A stretch of 64,000 bases of DNA from NCBI GenBank assembly GCA_900312665.1, contig ONZQ02000004.1, forward strand, positions 936,244 through 1,000,243, read 5' to 3'. This stretch comes from Cephalotrichum gorgonifer. Lineage: Eukaryota; Ascomycota; Sordariomycetes; Microascales; Microascaceae. Below, one piece after another: positions 1 to 10,740 of this stretch; position 1 is the stretch's first letter; each line of letters opens with the position of its first letter. The notes under the pieces were generated by a model. That model was not told the DNA's origin and made no database searches. It saw only the letters and a list, made by a program, of their open reading frames with translations. Both the position numbers and the translations under genes were made by a program.

Positions 1-386
1 GCTCTGTGAAGGTATTGATGTGGGCGAGGTCACGGCGCGCTCCGAGGATCTGTGGGTATCCTGGGGGAAGAAGAGGGTGTATCCACGGAGAAGGGTGTTG
101 TCGGGTCAGAATCTTGGATGCGGCTGCACGCAAAAATGATGCTATCCAGGCCAGGCTGCGCGATATTGGGTATATATCTCGAAAGCCCTTCTCTTTTCAC
201 AAGCCTGGCCCTAAACTGCTAAACCCAGACTTTCGCCTGCCGCTTTGCGCACGTGCAAACTTTAGCCATACCAGACGCGCCCCTAATACCTACACGGTCA
301 CTAATAGAAATCTGACAGGATACAAAACATGGTGCGCATCGTGAAGCAGGTGCCCCTCCCCCTTGTTTCTAGCTGACACCTCTCAG

Positions 387-1443
387 ACATCTCGACATGT
401 ATCCGGCTGGGGCAGGTCCGGCGGAAGCGGCGGCAAGGGTGGCGGGAACAGCAGCAAGGGCGGTGGGAGCAGTAGTAAGCGCGGCGGCGGCGGTAGCACC
501 AGCAGCGGCTATCCGTCTCTAAGCTTCCTTTTCGTCGTTGTCAAGCTCAAAGTAGTTTATCTGCAACAGCCAGAGTGTGATAGCTGGGGAAACGTCTCCC
601 CTCCCACGGACTACGACCACTATACCCACGGAGAAGACCCAAGTAGGGTCATGCGCTATGCCGACGGCAGAGTTACCCCTGCGGACGAATACTACTGGGT
701 ACGAGAGGGGGATAGAAACGGCCAAATCTGTTCTGAAACCCACGACTACCCGACGCCCTACAAGATCCAGACCGTCTTCTCCTGCAACCCATTCCTCCCA
801 ATCGTCGTTGCCGATGGCGACATTTCCGTGCCCCCCGACGACGGACAACGCCCACGCTGGGAATTTCTAACCTTTGTCCACGCTTCGAGCACGCACACAA
901 CGAAATATGACATATCCCTCGCCGTGGGCAAAGGGAGCCATGGGGGCGGCCGCCGCCGATACGTGGCCGGCTCAGCCCACTCCTGGGTACCCTCCCTCGT
1001 ACCCAAAGGCTTCGTGCGCAGGCGTGCGGGGTCGTCACCCTCGCGGGGTTTGGGTGGCGAGCTCCCCATCGTGCTCGCCCTCATGTCTTTCTATGAACCC
1101 TTGGGAGCAACTCAAGAGGAGCGGATGGAGAACGTTTTCTACGGCGAAAATGCACGCTGGAGCGGGGGTATCTGGAGGGGCAGCCACGAGCCGCGAGGAT
1201 GTGCGCTTCCGCCTTTTTCTCGTCACCCATTTGTCCTCCCAGAGCTCTCTCACTACGAGAGTGAGAGAGAGCGAGCGCGTGTGTGTGTGGAAGCTAACGT
1301 GTTTCTTATTCATAGACTCGAATGACGAAGACACCCCTAATGGGTTCGTCGTCTATGTATTCCTCGACAACCTCCACAACCCGTACGGGTCTACCCCTGA
1401 AGCGTTGGAGTTATTTGAGAGCGGAGTGATTGTTCGCGGATAA
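387..1443 (+). CDS. Unrecognised fungal protein, 5' end uncertain
   Basis: I do not recognise the family. Two exons join cleanly: an open stretch ending at 1260 (phase 1), an intron 1261-1315 with GTGAG, a GCTAAC branch site and CATAG, then 1316-1443 ending in TAA. The protein starts with a Gly/Ser/Lys low-complexity stretch (about 20 glycines over 35 residues). A more globular region follows, with clusters of Tyr, Asp and Trp, and the last ~45 residues read as ordinary folded protein (NPYGSTPEALELFESGVIV). No ATG lies at the head of this frame. An acceptor-like CTCTCAG ends at 386, so an upstream exon is likely; ATG 329-331 with a 37-nt intron would be in phase but is unusually short. A second possible intron covers the hydrophobic patch near 510-565. 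Treat the gene as real and the 5' model as open. Confidence 0.45.
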
Positions 1444-2306
1444 TCTGCCGGGGAGAGGCATTGATCCTAAAAGGGTTGTTTCCTTCGTTGGTCCCTTTGC
1501 GTCGGTCGTTTCATCGGCCCCCTCCCCCCCCCCCTTTTACCTCCGCCTGGAATGATGTGCTGCTCTCGCCCTCCTCCCCAGGAGTTTTTTTCTGGAAGGG
1601 GGACACAGGAATCTTCTCCACTTGGGAGCTAATGTGTCTCTTGTAATTTCGTCTGGCTTGAAAGGTGTGTTGCTTTCGGTCCCTCCCTATATCTTGGGTT
1701 TTTGATGTCCTCCAAGTGTGTTTTCAATCCCGCGAGTTTATCAAGAATGGAATACCGTCGTCTCAGTTACGAACTCCGTTCCGTTGGTTGCAGTGAATGA
1801 ACCCGCGCGACACACAAGACGGCGTGGATGTAGATCGTCTTTGGCAAGCTAGAGAAAGCCCTCCACCAGAGGCTCTCCTGATCCCAGCATGTCAATTGTC
1901 CACTAGAGAGTGGATACCCTAGTCCTCAGGTGAGAAAAAGCTATAGATACTACGAAGGGTAGGCAGGCCGTTGACCCCCGGCCGATATCAGCCGAAGAAA
2001 AGGGGGGACGCGCTTGGCAAGCCATGGGAAGGAAACCATCGTTCACAAGGACGCCAAACACGAGTATATCTTACAGACGCGCAAAAGAGGCTGCGGGCCG
2101 CACGACTCGAAATGGGAGGGAGCACTTTTTCTTTCTCCTTTATGTCGGCCTTTACCCCCGAGTTACCGTTCGCACACTCTTCCTTTTTTTCATTAACGCT
2201 GCTATAAACGAAAGAAAAAGAAAAGAACCCATCTATCATTTGTTTCATCCGCACTCCTATTCAACAACTCCAACTAAAAAGAAGAAAAGAAGAAAAAAAA
2301 GAAGAA
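1444..2306. other. Intergenic, no gene seen
   Basis: This stretch lies between the first gene and the 3' end of the AP-1 mu gene. It holds pyrimidine-rich DNA, a C-run near 1523, and an A/G-rich tract at 2210-2306 that probably belongs to the AP-1 mu 3' UTR. Open frames here are short and have no protein-like composition. Confidence 0.6.
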
Positions 2307-3934
2307 TCAAACCGCGTCAGGAAGCCTGACGGCTATGTCGCCTGATTGTGTGATGTATCTTACCCAAGGCAGAGACGGGTATTGTAGCTGTTTTTCGCAC
2401 CCCCGTTAGTGAAACTGTCCCCCATCATCAAATATGCTTGGAGAGGGAAGGGGGCGAAAATATGAGAAAAAAAACTCACCTTGGGCTCCGTAATCTTCAG
2501 GTACCGGACCTGGATACCGCTAGTCGTGAAGTAGGGAATCTCAAACTTCACCTGGATGGGCCTCTTCGCGCCCTTCGCCGCCATCCCGCCCATGCTCCCG
2601 CCGAACCCGCCCGTCATGCCGCCGCCGTGCTCGTCGTCGCCCCGGACGGAGGGCAGGCCCAGCTCGGCCCTCATGAGGAACTCCTTACCGCCGCCGAACT
2701 GCTTAATCTTCCACACGATGGCGCTCTGCTCGGGGGCGTAGTGGACGGAGCCGATATTCGTCCTGAAGCGGGGCGAGTCGGCGTCCTCTGGCACGGGGAC
2801 GATGATCTCGACGTTGTTGGCGGTGCTGCGGCGCTTGAACTGGGCCTTGGCCTTGAGCATGTACTCGATGCGCGAGCCGCTGTGGGACTCGACGACGCAC
2901 TCGACCCAGATGAGGGGCTTGACCTGGGTGTTGAGGCGGTAGGACATGAGCTCGAACTCGCCGTCGGGCGGGATGAAGGAGATGGTGCGGTCGTTCTCGA
3001 AGCGGCTGAGGCGCACGCACTGATGGAACTTGACGTCCTCCATCTCGATGGCCTTGCCCCTGGTGGTGCGGCCCGTGGTCTCGAACATGACCTTGTCGTT
3101 GAGGCCGAGCCTCAGCTCGGGCATGCCGCTGAGGTAGCACTTCATCTTGACGGCGCCGAGGATCTCGGAGCGGAGGACGTTGCCGGTGGAGGAGACGAGG
3201 AGGTTGAGGCTCTCGACGACGTCGAGGAAGACCTCGTTCTTGCGGTACCGGATGCCCTCGGACCGCCACGACACGGCGTTGGTGACGGCGATGGGCGGCC
3301 GGGCCTGGACCTCGAGCTTGTGGGACTCCTGGGTGATGTACTCCTGCAGGATCTTGGACTCGGTCGTCTGCGGGTAGCCGAAGTCCATCATCTCGTCGAG
3401 GAGCTCGTATATGATGACGAAGTTGTCGCGGATGGACTCCTCCTCGAGGACCTTGAAGTATTCGGTGAAGACCTCGACGACCTTGTGGAGGAAGAGGAGG
3501 ATCTCTGCGGCATTTGTGTTGCGTTTGGTGAGGGCTAGGAGGAAGAGGTTGTTGTGTCGGATGTAGAGGTACTGCAAGAGCGCGGTGTCTGGTTAGATAG
3601 CGGCGGCCACCGGCGGGGGCAGAGGCGGGGGGAGACGGTATAGGGGTTAGGGGCACGAGTGTGAGTGTGAGTGAGCGCGGTGGACTGTGGGCTGTAGCAT
3701 ACATTTACTCCTTCGTGGGAGAAGCATGGGGGTACTGCTGACGACTCTTCTTCGGCGTCGTTAAGGAGGATGGGGAACTGCTCGACGGCGGACATGGGTA
3801 TGTCACCCCTATAGTTTCGGGCAAGGAGAGTCTAGAGGCGCAAGATGATGTTAGAGATCGGCAATGCATGCAAGAGCAGTGTTAGACATGCTTACCTTGC
3901 CCTTGAGGTCTAGGAAGAAGACGGCAGACGCCAT
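2307..3934 (-). CDS. apm1: Clathrin adaptor AP-1 complex medium subunit mu-1
   Basis: This is the cargo-binding medium chain of the AP-1 adaptor, which selects tyrosine-motif cargo for clathrin vesicles at the trans-Golgi network and endosomes. Four exons read on the minus strand: 3934-3896, 3831-3703, 3571-2480 and 2387-2307. All have GT..AG junctions in phase, giving 446 residues, the usual size. The N-terminus MASAVFFLDLKGK and the stretch SHEGVN-YLYIRHNNLFLLAL are characteristic of mu1. Residues ~1-140 form the longin domain and ~165-446 the mu homology domain. The last exon, starting LQYPSLPWVRYITQSGD, completes the conserved C-terminus and is missed if the last intron is read through. 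A Gly/Met-rich insertion (GGGMTGGFGGSMGGMA) sits in a loop of the mu homology domain. Single-copy housekeeping gene. Confidence 0.97.
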
Positions 3935-4593
3935 GGTGGGTGGTGAGGTGGCAGGTGGATTGCGGCGGGAGTGGTGATGTCTGAGGCGGGGGCCAGCAAG
4001 AGCAGCACGAGGGGCAGAAGGAAGATGCGATGTTGACTGCGCCCGCCCGCTGAGTTAAATAGCTGGAGGGCAAAAGTCGAATCGAGGGTCCTGGAGTGGA
4101 ATTAGGGGGAATAAGTCGTAGAATGTGGCGCTCGGAGAATGCGAGGCGTCGTCAAAAGGTGCATCCCGTCGCTGCCTCGTGCTTGGAGAGATGCTGGGCG
4201 ACCCTGGAGCTGTCCTCGCGATTAAGGACAGCCAAGAAATGGGTCCCCCCACATTTCGATGACTGTGGCGCTGGCAAGTACCCTGGACACATGTCAGGAC
4301 GAGTAGAGTACAGGTAGGTAGAATGTAAGTGTGGCGCACCAAAGAACCAAAGAGGCTTGGGTCAGGTGACTCTCCCAACTGCAACTGCCTTCTTTCCCCC
4401 TGGTCACGGTCACTAAGAAATAATGAACTACAAGTACTACCACGAACTGGGAACTTTATGGAATGGAAAGCGAGCTTTACTCGTATAATAACAATTCGTT
4501 CGTTCTATTAACTAATTGCCGTTGTCCATTTCATCATTGTCGCCATCGTATCATCGTCGGCTCTCGCATCCCTGCCGCAGCTAGTTCTAATAT
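3935..4593. other. Intergenic, promoter of AP-1 mu and 3' side of next gene
   Basis: Both flanking genes are on the minus strand. The stretch holds the 5' region of the AP-1 mu gene and the 3' region of the F-box-like gene. It has scattered TACTCGTA/AAGTACT-type words (for example 4479-4486) and no convincing coding sequence. Confidence 0.6.
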
Positions 4594-5973
4594 CTACAGA
4601 TCGTCATTGCTATCATCACCCTCGCCATCATCATCTTCGTCATCGTCATCATTATCATTGTCCTCATTGCTATCATCGTCTCCATGAACTGGGCCGCCAT
4701 GAATCCCCGGCCTGTTTACCTTGGGCACCACCACGTCCCGGGCAAGATCCTCTAGGAACCGCCTCGCATAGTCCCCGGTGTATTTGACTTGAGGGCTCCT
4801 CGCGGAGTCCCCACCCGCCGACGCCTGGAGGAACGAGACGTGTTTCTTGGCCGCGCGCTCCGTCAAGCAATCGGCCGAAAACCGGGTCAGATTCTCCAGC
4901 TCGGGTATTGCGGCCATCTCCTTCAAGACGAACTGCCACAGCAGGGCCGGGACAAACGCCGAGTCACCACCCGTCGGGACCGGGTCCGGCGTGGAGGGTG
5001 CGGCAGGAGGGTAGACTTGGATGAGGCCGATGCGGAAGAAGCTCAGCCTGGTGAGGGTCTTGGCGACGGCCGCGATAAAGTTGACTAGGGACTTGGTAGA
5101 GACGGTCATCTTTCCCAAATCTAGCTGCGTGAGGTGTGAGAGGGACAGCGGCGGGGACTCGGCCAGTGTGTCAAGGAGTGGAGATGACTGGTTAGAGTCG
5201 CGGTCCAGGTTGAGACGTAGATGGTCCAGCTCCCGTGGTATGGCGAGGAACTTCATCAGGTAGGGCGGCTCGCCCCGATTGGGGTCCAGCGCTAGAGTGA
5301 GATTCTTCACGGGGCGTAGGGGACGCGAGAAGGGCTCGAGCAGGGAGTCGGAGATGTGCAGGTCCGACAGACAGAACCCGCCGCCGGTGCCACCGTGACG
5401 ATCCATGTCGAAAGCCCGGAGCTCACATCCGGCCCTGGAGAGCGAGTGTAGGAGCTTCCGGAGTAGCCTGCGAGGGTTATCCCTCGTCAGAATGTCGGCG
5501 AAGTGAGGGAAGGTCCGTGCCTGGCCGTAGCTGACCGTTACGTTCTGAAGATTGGGAAGGTTTGAAAAGCCGTGGACGAGCAGCTCTACGTCGTAGCCGG
5601 AGTCGATCATCAGCTCGTCGTCCTCGCTCGCGCTGTCACTGAGGCCGATGGAGACGGTGACGATCCCACCGGCGAGCCTGGGCTCGTCGGACACGGCCGC
5701 GAGGCGGCGCAGCGACCTCTCGGTCAAATAGAGGTGGCGCTTGGCGAAGAAGCGCTGCCGAAAGGTAGGTAAGAGGGCGCACTCGAGCTCGCGGCAGGCG
5801 AGCCTCATGTTCAGAAGAGCGCCGGCCTCCGTGAATTCCGTCAAGCGGAGGAACAGCTCCAGCGGGAACTTGGTCTTGAGGTAGCGTATGAGGCATGAGC
5901 TCCCCTGCTGGTCTTGGCCGGCGGGCCGTTGCCCGTCCTGTTCAGGGGCGGCGGGAGTATCGACTTCCATCAT
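4594..5973 (-). CDS. F-box-like / leucine-rich protein with acidic tail
   Basis: Single exon, 459 residues, starting at ATG 5973 (a second ATG follows at once). Residues ~33-75 (FPLELFLRLTEF... LNMRLACRELECALLPTF) resemble a degenerate fungal F-box: P-E-L at the start, then leucines and a CREL-type second helix. The body has spaced leucines (NLTLALDPN, LDHLRLNLD, LTQLDLGKM, LTRLSFFRIGLI), suggesting irregular leucine-rich repeats. The C-terminal ~30 residues are almost pure Asp/Glu/Asn/Ser, encoded by a GAT/ATC-rich tract at 4597-4680. F-box proteins of this kind usually recruit substrates to SCF ubiquitin ligases; that role is inferred from the domain layout only. An orphan fungal LRR protein is the alternative. 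Confidence 0.75.
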   Translation of the reverse strand: MMEVDTPAAPEQDGQRPAGQDQQGSSCLIRYLKTKFPLELFLRLTEFTEAGALLNMRLACRELECALLPTFRQRFFAKRHLYLTERSLRRLAAVSDEPRLAGGIVTVSIGLSDSASEDDELMIDSGYDVELLVHGFSNLPNLQNVTVSYGQARTFPHFADILTRDNPRRLLRKLLHSLSRAGCELRAFDMDRHGGTGGGFCLSDLHISDSLLEPFSRPLRPVKNLTLALDPNRGEPPYLMKFLAIPRELDHLRLNLDRDSNQSSPLLDTLAESPPLSLSHLTQLDLGKMTVSTKSLVNFIAAVAKTLTRLSFFRIGLIQVYPPAAPSTPDPVPTGGDSAFVPALLWQFVLKEMAAIPELENLTRFSADCLTERAAKKHVSFLQASAGGDSARSPQVKYTGDYARRFLEDLARDVVVPKVNRPGIHGGPVHGDDDSNEDNDNDDDDEDDDGEGDDSNDDL

Positions 5974-6543
5974 TGTGGCCCGTAGGCGTGAATTGGATTA
6001 TTGGGACCTGGAATTGGGATTGGACCTGGAATTGGAATTGGAATTGGAATTGGAATCTGGGCTATGGTTTCTATTTGTATTAGAATAAAAGCGCGCCGCC
6101 TTGATGGAGAGAGCAGGCTAGGACCGGGACGTGAAGTCCAATGGGGGGGGCTTGAGCTTGGATTACCTGCTGCTGCCTTGAAGGCTGTTGGTCGCCCTTT
6201 CGGTTTTCAGCCAGGCTGCCCATCAGCTGGTCGCTCGAGTTGCCTGGTATTAGCGCGATGCCTAGTCTCGTGTCTGATACGATTGCTCGTACATGTCACA
6301 CGCTAACTCAAACGAGTACAAGTACGTCCAGGCACGACTACCGAGTGTTCACTCTGATTATTACTAAGAAAACTCGTCGCACAGCTCGGACTGAGCTTGT
6401 CAAAATGATGGGCTTGCGATTGCCCACCCAGCACCAAAGTCTAGATGGCAGGGACGACCGAGGTATGTTCGGCGGATGTTATCACCTGCCAATAGCCGTC
6501 CACCTGGCAAATGGTCGGCCCCGGCCCGAGCAAGACACGTTCA
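5974..6543. other. Intergenic with hexamer repeat
   Basis: This lies between the starts of the F-box-like gene and the 3' end of the DUF1399 gene. Apart from the hexamer array at 6004-6057 I see no coding sequence. Confidence 0.6.
6004..6057. repeat. Hexanucleotide microsatellite (GGAATT-type), nine units
   Basis: Nine consecutive 6-bp units in the order GGACCT, GGAATT, GGGATT, GGACCT, then GGAATT four times, then GGAATC. It starts 31 bp upstream of the F-box-like gene's ATG, so it lies in that gene's 5' UTR or core promoter. The pure block in the middle with degenerate units at the edges is typical of a length-variable microsatellite. Confidence 0.9.
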
Positions 6544-9420
6544 TTAACCACCACCTCCACATCCCCCTCCCCCTCCCCCACACCCCCCCATGAATGCTAC
6601 AGCACCGGGTGAACCCGTGGAGCCGCTATAGCCCCCGGCAATTCCGCCGCCATCCGTCCCGCAGGCCCCACAGCCCCCGGGCCCGCCGCAGACCCCCTTC
6701 CCAAGACCGCCGGCGCAGGTCCTCCCGACGCATGCCCCCGTCCCTTCGACGGCTCCCGGGCACCCGCCGTCGTACAGTGGCTGGTAGAAGTGCAGCGGCG
6801 CGACCCACGGTCCGAACATCGAATATCGCTGCCTGAGATGGTGATGACTGCCTGTTAGTAAATCCGAACTGTGTGTGCCGTGCTTGCTCCTAAGGAGGGA
6901 TGAAGGAAGGATGAGGTACGGGGAGAGATGGGGTGAGATGGGAGGTCAAGGGAGAGAGGGGAGGCGGGAAACTGAAAACTCACCCCCAGTGGTCGTAGTA
7001 CTCCTTCTCAGACTCAATCTCCCGCCCCTTCTTCGCCGCCCTCTTGCGCGCCCGTTCGAATTCGGTGGTCAAATTGGCTCTGTACCGGGCTTCCGCCCGC
7101 ACCATGGCGGCAATCTTGGCGATATTGACCGAGCTGTGTGCCGATACGTGGGCCGAGTTGTCGGGCGGGCAGCGCTGCGCGGCGCCGGAGGAGTGGAATG
7201 CGTCGACCACTTTTCACCGAACCGACACATCTGATTAGCTCTCGAGCTTCCTCTCTCCCTCTCTCTCTCTTCTTCTTCTTTTTTATCCTGCTCTGAAAAA
7301 AACATGGACTCGCGTGTTGGGTGGTTAAAAAACTCACCTTTGTCATGGGAGGAGAGTCCGAAGAGCGTCGAGTCTCTCGCCCTCACCGTCTCACAGTACC
7401 AACACGTGCACTCCGAGTATACCTCCCCAAACATCTTCTGGTACATCTTCGACGTCCTATCGTAGCCGCCGCGGAGCACGCTCTCCTCGACCTTGTCGTT
7501 GTGGTCGATGAACTTCTTGGAGCGACTGACCGTGTATTTCAGGTACGTGGACGGCGTCAGCTGCGCCGTGTGCCAGGCGAGGTCGACGTCGAGCGTGGGG
7601 ACCATCATCTCCTTCGGGTACAGGGTCATGATGTCGAGGAAGCGGGTGTATTTCGTGATGAGGCGGGTCATGGTCGAGGTCGCTGCCGGGCTGTGTAGCC
7701 AGTCCAGCTTTTTGTTTTGAATAGGAACATCAGTTTTCTAGAACTCAAAGAGAAAGGGGAGGGGGTTGTTGGGGAGACTTTTCATAGGAGAGAAAGAAAG
7801 AACGTGGGATGAGTAGACTAACCTTGACCATCTTGTCAATAAACACCGTCTGTCTCGAGACCGCCGCCACGAGGTCCAGTGCAAGAATCGAGTGGTTCCC
7901 ATCATACCTACTCATCATCACGCGAACCGCCATCCTCGAGAGGTGCGGGAGGAAAACCATCCCGCCCTTCCCCTTAACCATCTCAATGGGGTCCTTCATA
8001 GCAGCGAGGTCATTCTTCACTATCCCGGTCATCACGTCCCTCACCCTCTTCAGCGTCGCGGGCTCCTTCTCCTTGAAGAAGTCGAGGAACCTCGCCGCGT
8101 TCGGCGTGCGGAGCAGGCGGTTCGGGAAGGCGTGGTGCCCGTCCGTCTTGCTGTCGCCGACGAGGGGTATGCCCTTCGGGAGGCTGAGCACCGTACCAGG
8201 CATGGGGACCGACTCGCTGTACAGCTTCCTCACGTCGCGGACCCACTTGGACACGTACAGCGTGTCCTTCTTCATCCGGTACCAGCAGCCCTCTACCGGG
8301 CATGTCGCAGCGAAATTCCCGTCCCCGTAGCCGTGCCCGGAGGTGTAGTCCTCCTCAATGGCTGGCGCGGTACCGCGTTGCCCCCACGAGGTCCACTCTA
8401 CCTCGAACCTGCCAAGGCACCGGGGGCACTCAATGGACTTCATCATGGGGCAATCCGTGTTCTCCCACGGCAGGCCGGTCGCGAGTTCCCAGCGGGACCT
8501 GGCGGCCGCGGTGACGCTGTATGTGAATGACGTATCAATTGCGTCGTTGACGGTGGCCCAGGGGATGCCGCCGAGCCAGAGGGCGCGACGGCCAAATCGG
8601 ATGCAATCTTCTAGGTAGGCGCGCGGGTTGAGCATGTGAGTGTGCCAGACCATGAGGACGTCTAGAACGGAAGTCAGTTGTCAGTTCCCTCTCCCCGCCA
8701 AAGCATGAGCTCTCATCTTCTATCTTGCTGAGATCCTGGGGTCTACAGCGTCCTGAGGGCTCACTCACCTAACGGCACCAGCATATTCTCATCCCAGACC
8801 ATTCCATCCGCTGGCCTGCCATCCGTGAACTTCTCGTACTCCACGGTGTCCCTCGTCTCCAAGTCGCCCATCGTAAGCTCCCTGCCCCCCAGAGTCACCC
8901 ACCAAGCCTCGTACCTATCCACCGCCCTCGCGAGGTAGACGGCCCACCGCTTCTCCCTCAGCCTGCTCATCGCCTCCTCCGTGGCCTCGGCCGCCTTGGA
9001 GTTCTGGTCCGGGTCGCGGATCCCCCACAGCCCGTCCGAGTACCCGACGTCTTCCCTGAGCCTGCGAAGCGCATACAGGAGCTTGAGGTGCGCGAGGCAC
9101 GTCTCGGGCCTCGGGAGGCCGAGGGCTTCGTTGGATAGCTTGAGCGCGGAGAAGGCCGCGGTGATGTCGTCGTCGTCGGGGGGAGGGGCCTTTTTCTTCT
9201 CGGTCTCTTTGGCGGCCGCTATGGCGGCCGAGGAAGCTGTGGTGCCACCTGCGGTTTCAGAATACGGAGGGAGGGCGTCGTCGTAGGCGGGCGGGTGGTC
9301 CTCGTGTAAGTCCCCGGCGGCCGGACCGGCATTGGAGCCGGAGCCGGAGCCGGAGCCGGTGGCGGCGGACCAGGCCGGCGGGTCTTGGTCCGGGCGGGAA
9401 TCGTCCCGGATGGAGCCCAT
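6544..9420 (-). CDS. Glycine-rich domain-containing protein (DUF1399/GRDP family)
   Basis: Five exons on the minus strand: 9420-8769, 8661-7823, 7707-7338, 7209-6984 and 6832-6544. All junctions are GT..AG and in phase, giving 791 residues. The family marker is VLMVWHTHMLNPRAYLEDC, spanning the exon 1/2 junction, with a second copy of the motif, VDLAWHTAQLTPSTYLKY, in exon 3. Fungal DUF1399 proteins repeat this WHTH-type element. The C-terminus after HWGQRYSMFGPWVAP is extremely Gly/Cys-rich (runs of GGGGG with single Cys). The N-terminus holds a proline/serine-rich disordered stretch with a GSGSGS run. Biochemical function is unknown; plant GRDPs are linked to stress and signalling, and fungal members are sometimes mislabelled as sulfonate dioxygenases. 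The chosen start is the first ATG of the open frame, which continues upstream without one, so an extra 5' exon is possible. Confidence 0.88.
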
Positions 9421-10740
9421 TCTTACTTGTTCCAGCAACTCTGGCACGAGTTGCGAGCCCGACTGCAGTAAGTCCTTTATTTTACTCACAAGGTACTTGT
9501 GGTAAAACTTGAGCCTTTTGCCTTCTGCTAGTTTGGGTTCCTTGGCTTCGTCAGCCGTTAAAAATAATGTCAAGAGGACTTATATATAAAAAAGACTTAT
9601 GAAAAGGATCGCAGTAACTAACGTCGTGGGAAACATCGTGGGAACCTGCCAAGCTCTTATATATTGAAGCTCGGGTCTACACATAGAAGAATGTTAAGCA
9701 CCTCGCCCTCGTGATGGACCCTCGGCAGGGGTGTCCGAGCGAGCTCCTTCACTAGCCGACTATAGGACCAAATACGAACGCGGGGCTTGAATGCGGGGTT
9801 TAGTTAGCCTTAATGGTTGCATACGGAAGGTAGGAATAGCAATGCAGATATGGGGCTGAAATGTCCTGCCCCCCGACTGTTCAAGGCATACTCGTACGGC
9901 ATACTGACCTCATAATACCGCCCTGTCCTGTTTCCTCAGAATCCTACCTTTCTCGAGGCTTGTTTATCGTAGTAACATTGAGGCCCCTTCTCCAATTGCA
10001 GCAGTAGCCGCCCCACTCCGCTCGCTCCACGTTCGATCCTTCGTGCTTTCTTACCGGATAATGTGCTGTCTCATTCCGGCGCGATGGTACTGGTCGCGCA
10101 AGACTTGAGACCCTTCGTCACCTGAGCTTCTAGAATCGGTCCTTCGAGGCTCGCGGGGCTGTGCTATATGATTCGACATCGTCCCGGTCAACCGACGGGA
10201 AGTCTCACTCCGCATACCCGCAAGCACAGCCTCACACACTTATACATGGACGCGCAACACCGTCTTTTCTAGCCTCGCTACGATAAGTCGCCAATAGTTG
10301 CATGGGACGGGCCGAGATGCCGTACTTGGGGCAGTAACAAGGCGCTCGTCTTATGAGGATTAAAATCGAAACCGTGTATTGTTAATGCCCCATTGCACCC
10401 CTTGCCCTGTATATCCTAGCCATTGCACCCAACTGTATGTATGTATATAATCCCCCTCTGCAAAGAACCAGAAAGAACGAGTAATTCAAAACGAACGCGT
10501 CGCTGATGGGAATCCGGTAAAAAGGCAGTCCGCTCAGAAAGATGTGTTAAACAAGAACGACCAGCAACAAGGATGTAGAAACGCGCAAAGCTAAAGAAGA
10601 AATGAATAGAAGAAACACGTCTGGGTGAACGCCGCTGTCAAGCTTTCTTCCCCAACACCAACACCAACACCAACACCAACACCAACAAATGGGGAATCTC
10701 CAAAAGCACACCCATATCAACGTGAAACGAAATAAAGCAC
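9421..10740. other. Intergenic, 1.3 kb without a gene
   Basis: The stretch separates the start of the DUF1399 gene from the 3' end of the large gene to its right. It is mostly unremarkable AT-richer DNA. The 3' UTR of the large gene probably occupies the last few hundred bases, including a CAACAC microsatellite. No open frame here has protein-like composition. Confidence 0.6.
10652..10688. repeat. (CAACAC)n microsatellite
   Basis: About six tandem copies of a 6-bp CAACAC unit. It lies ~55 bp downstream of the stop codon of the large minus-strand gene, so probably in its 3' UTR. Confidence 0.9.

Noticed and set aside
1100..1320. Apparent frameshift between two overlapping frames in the first gene
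   Set aside because: Removing the intron 1261-1315 joins the frames in phase, so no frameshift is needed.
2438..3538. Long plus-strand open frame of 366 codons
   Set aside because: It is the antisense shadow of the AP-1 mu exon; its product is a GC-driven run of Gly, Leu, Asp and Glu, while the minus strand gives a known conserved protein.
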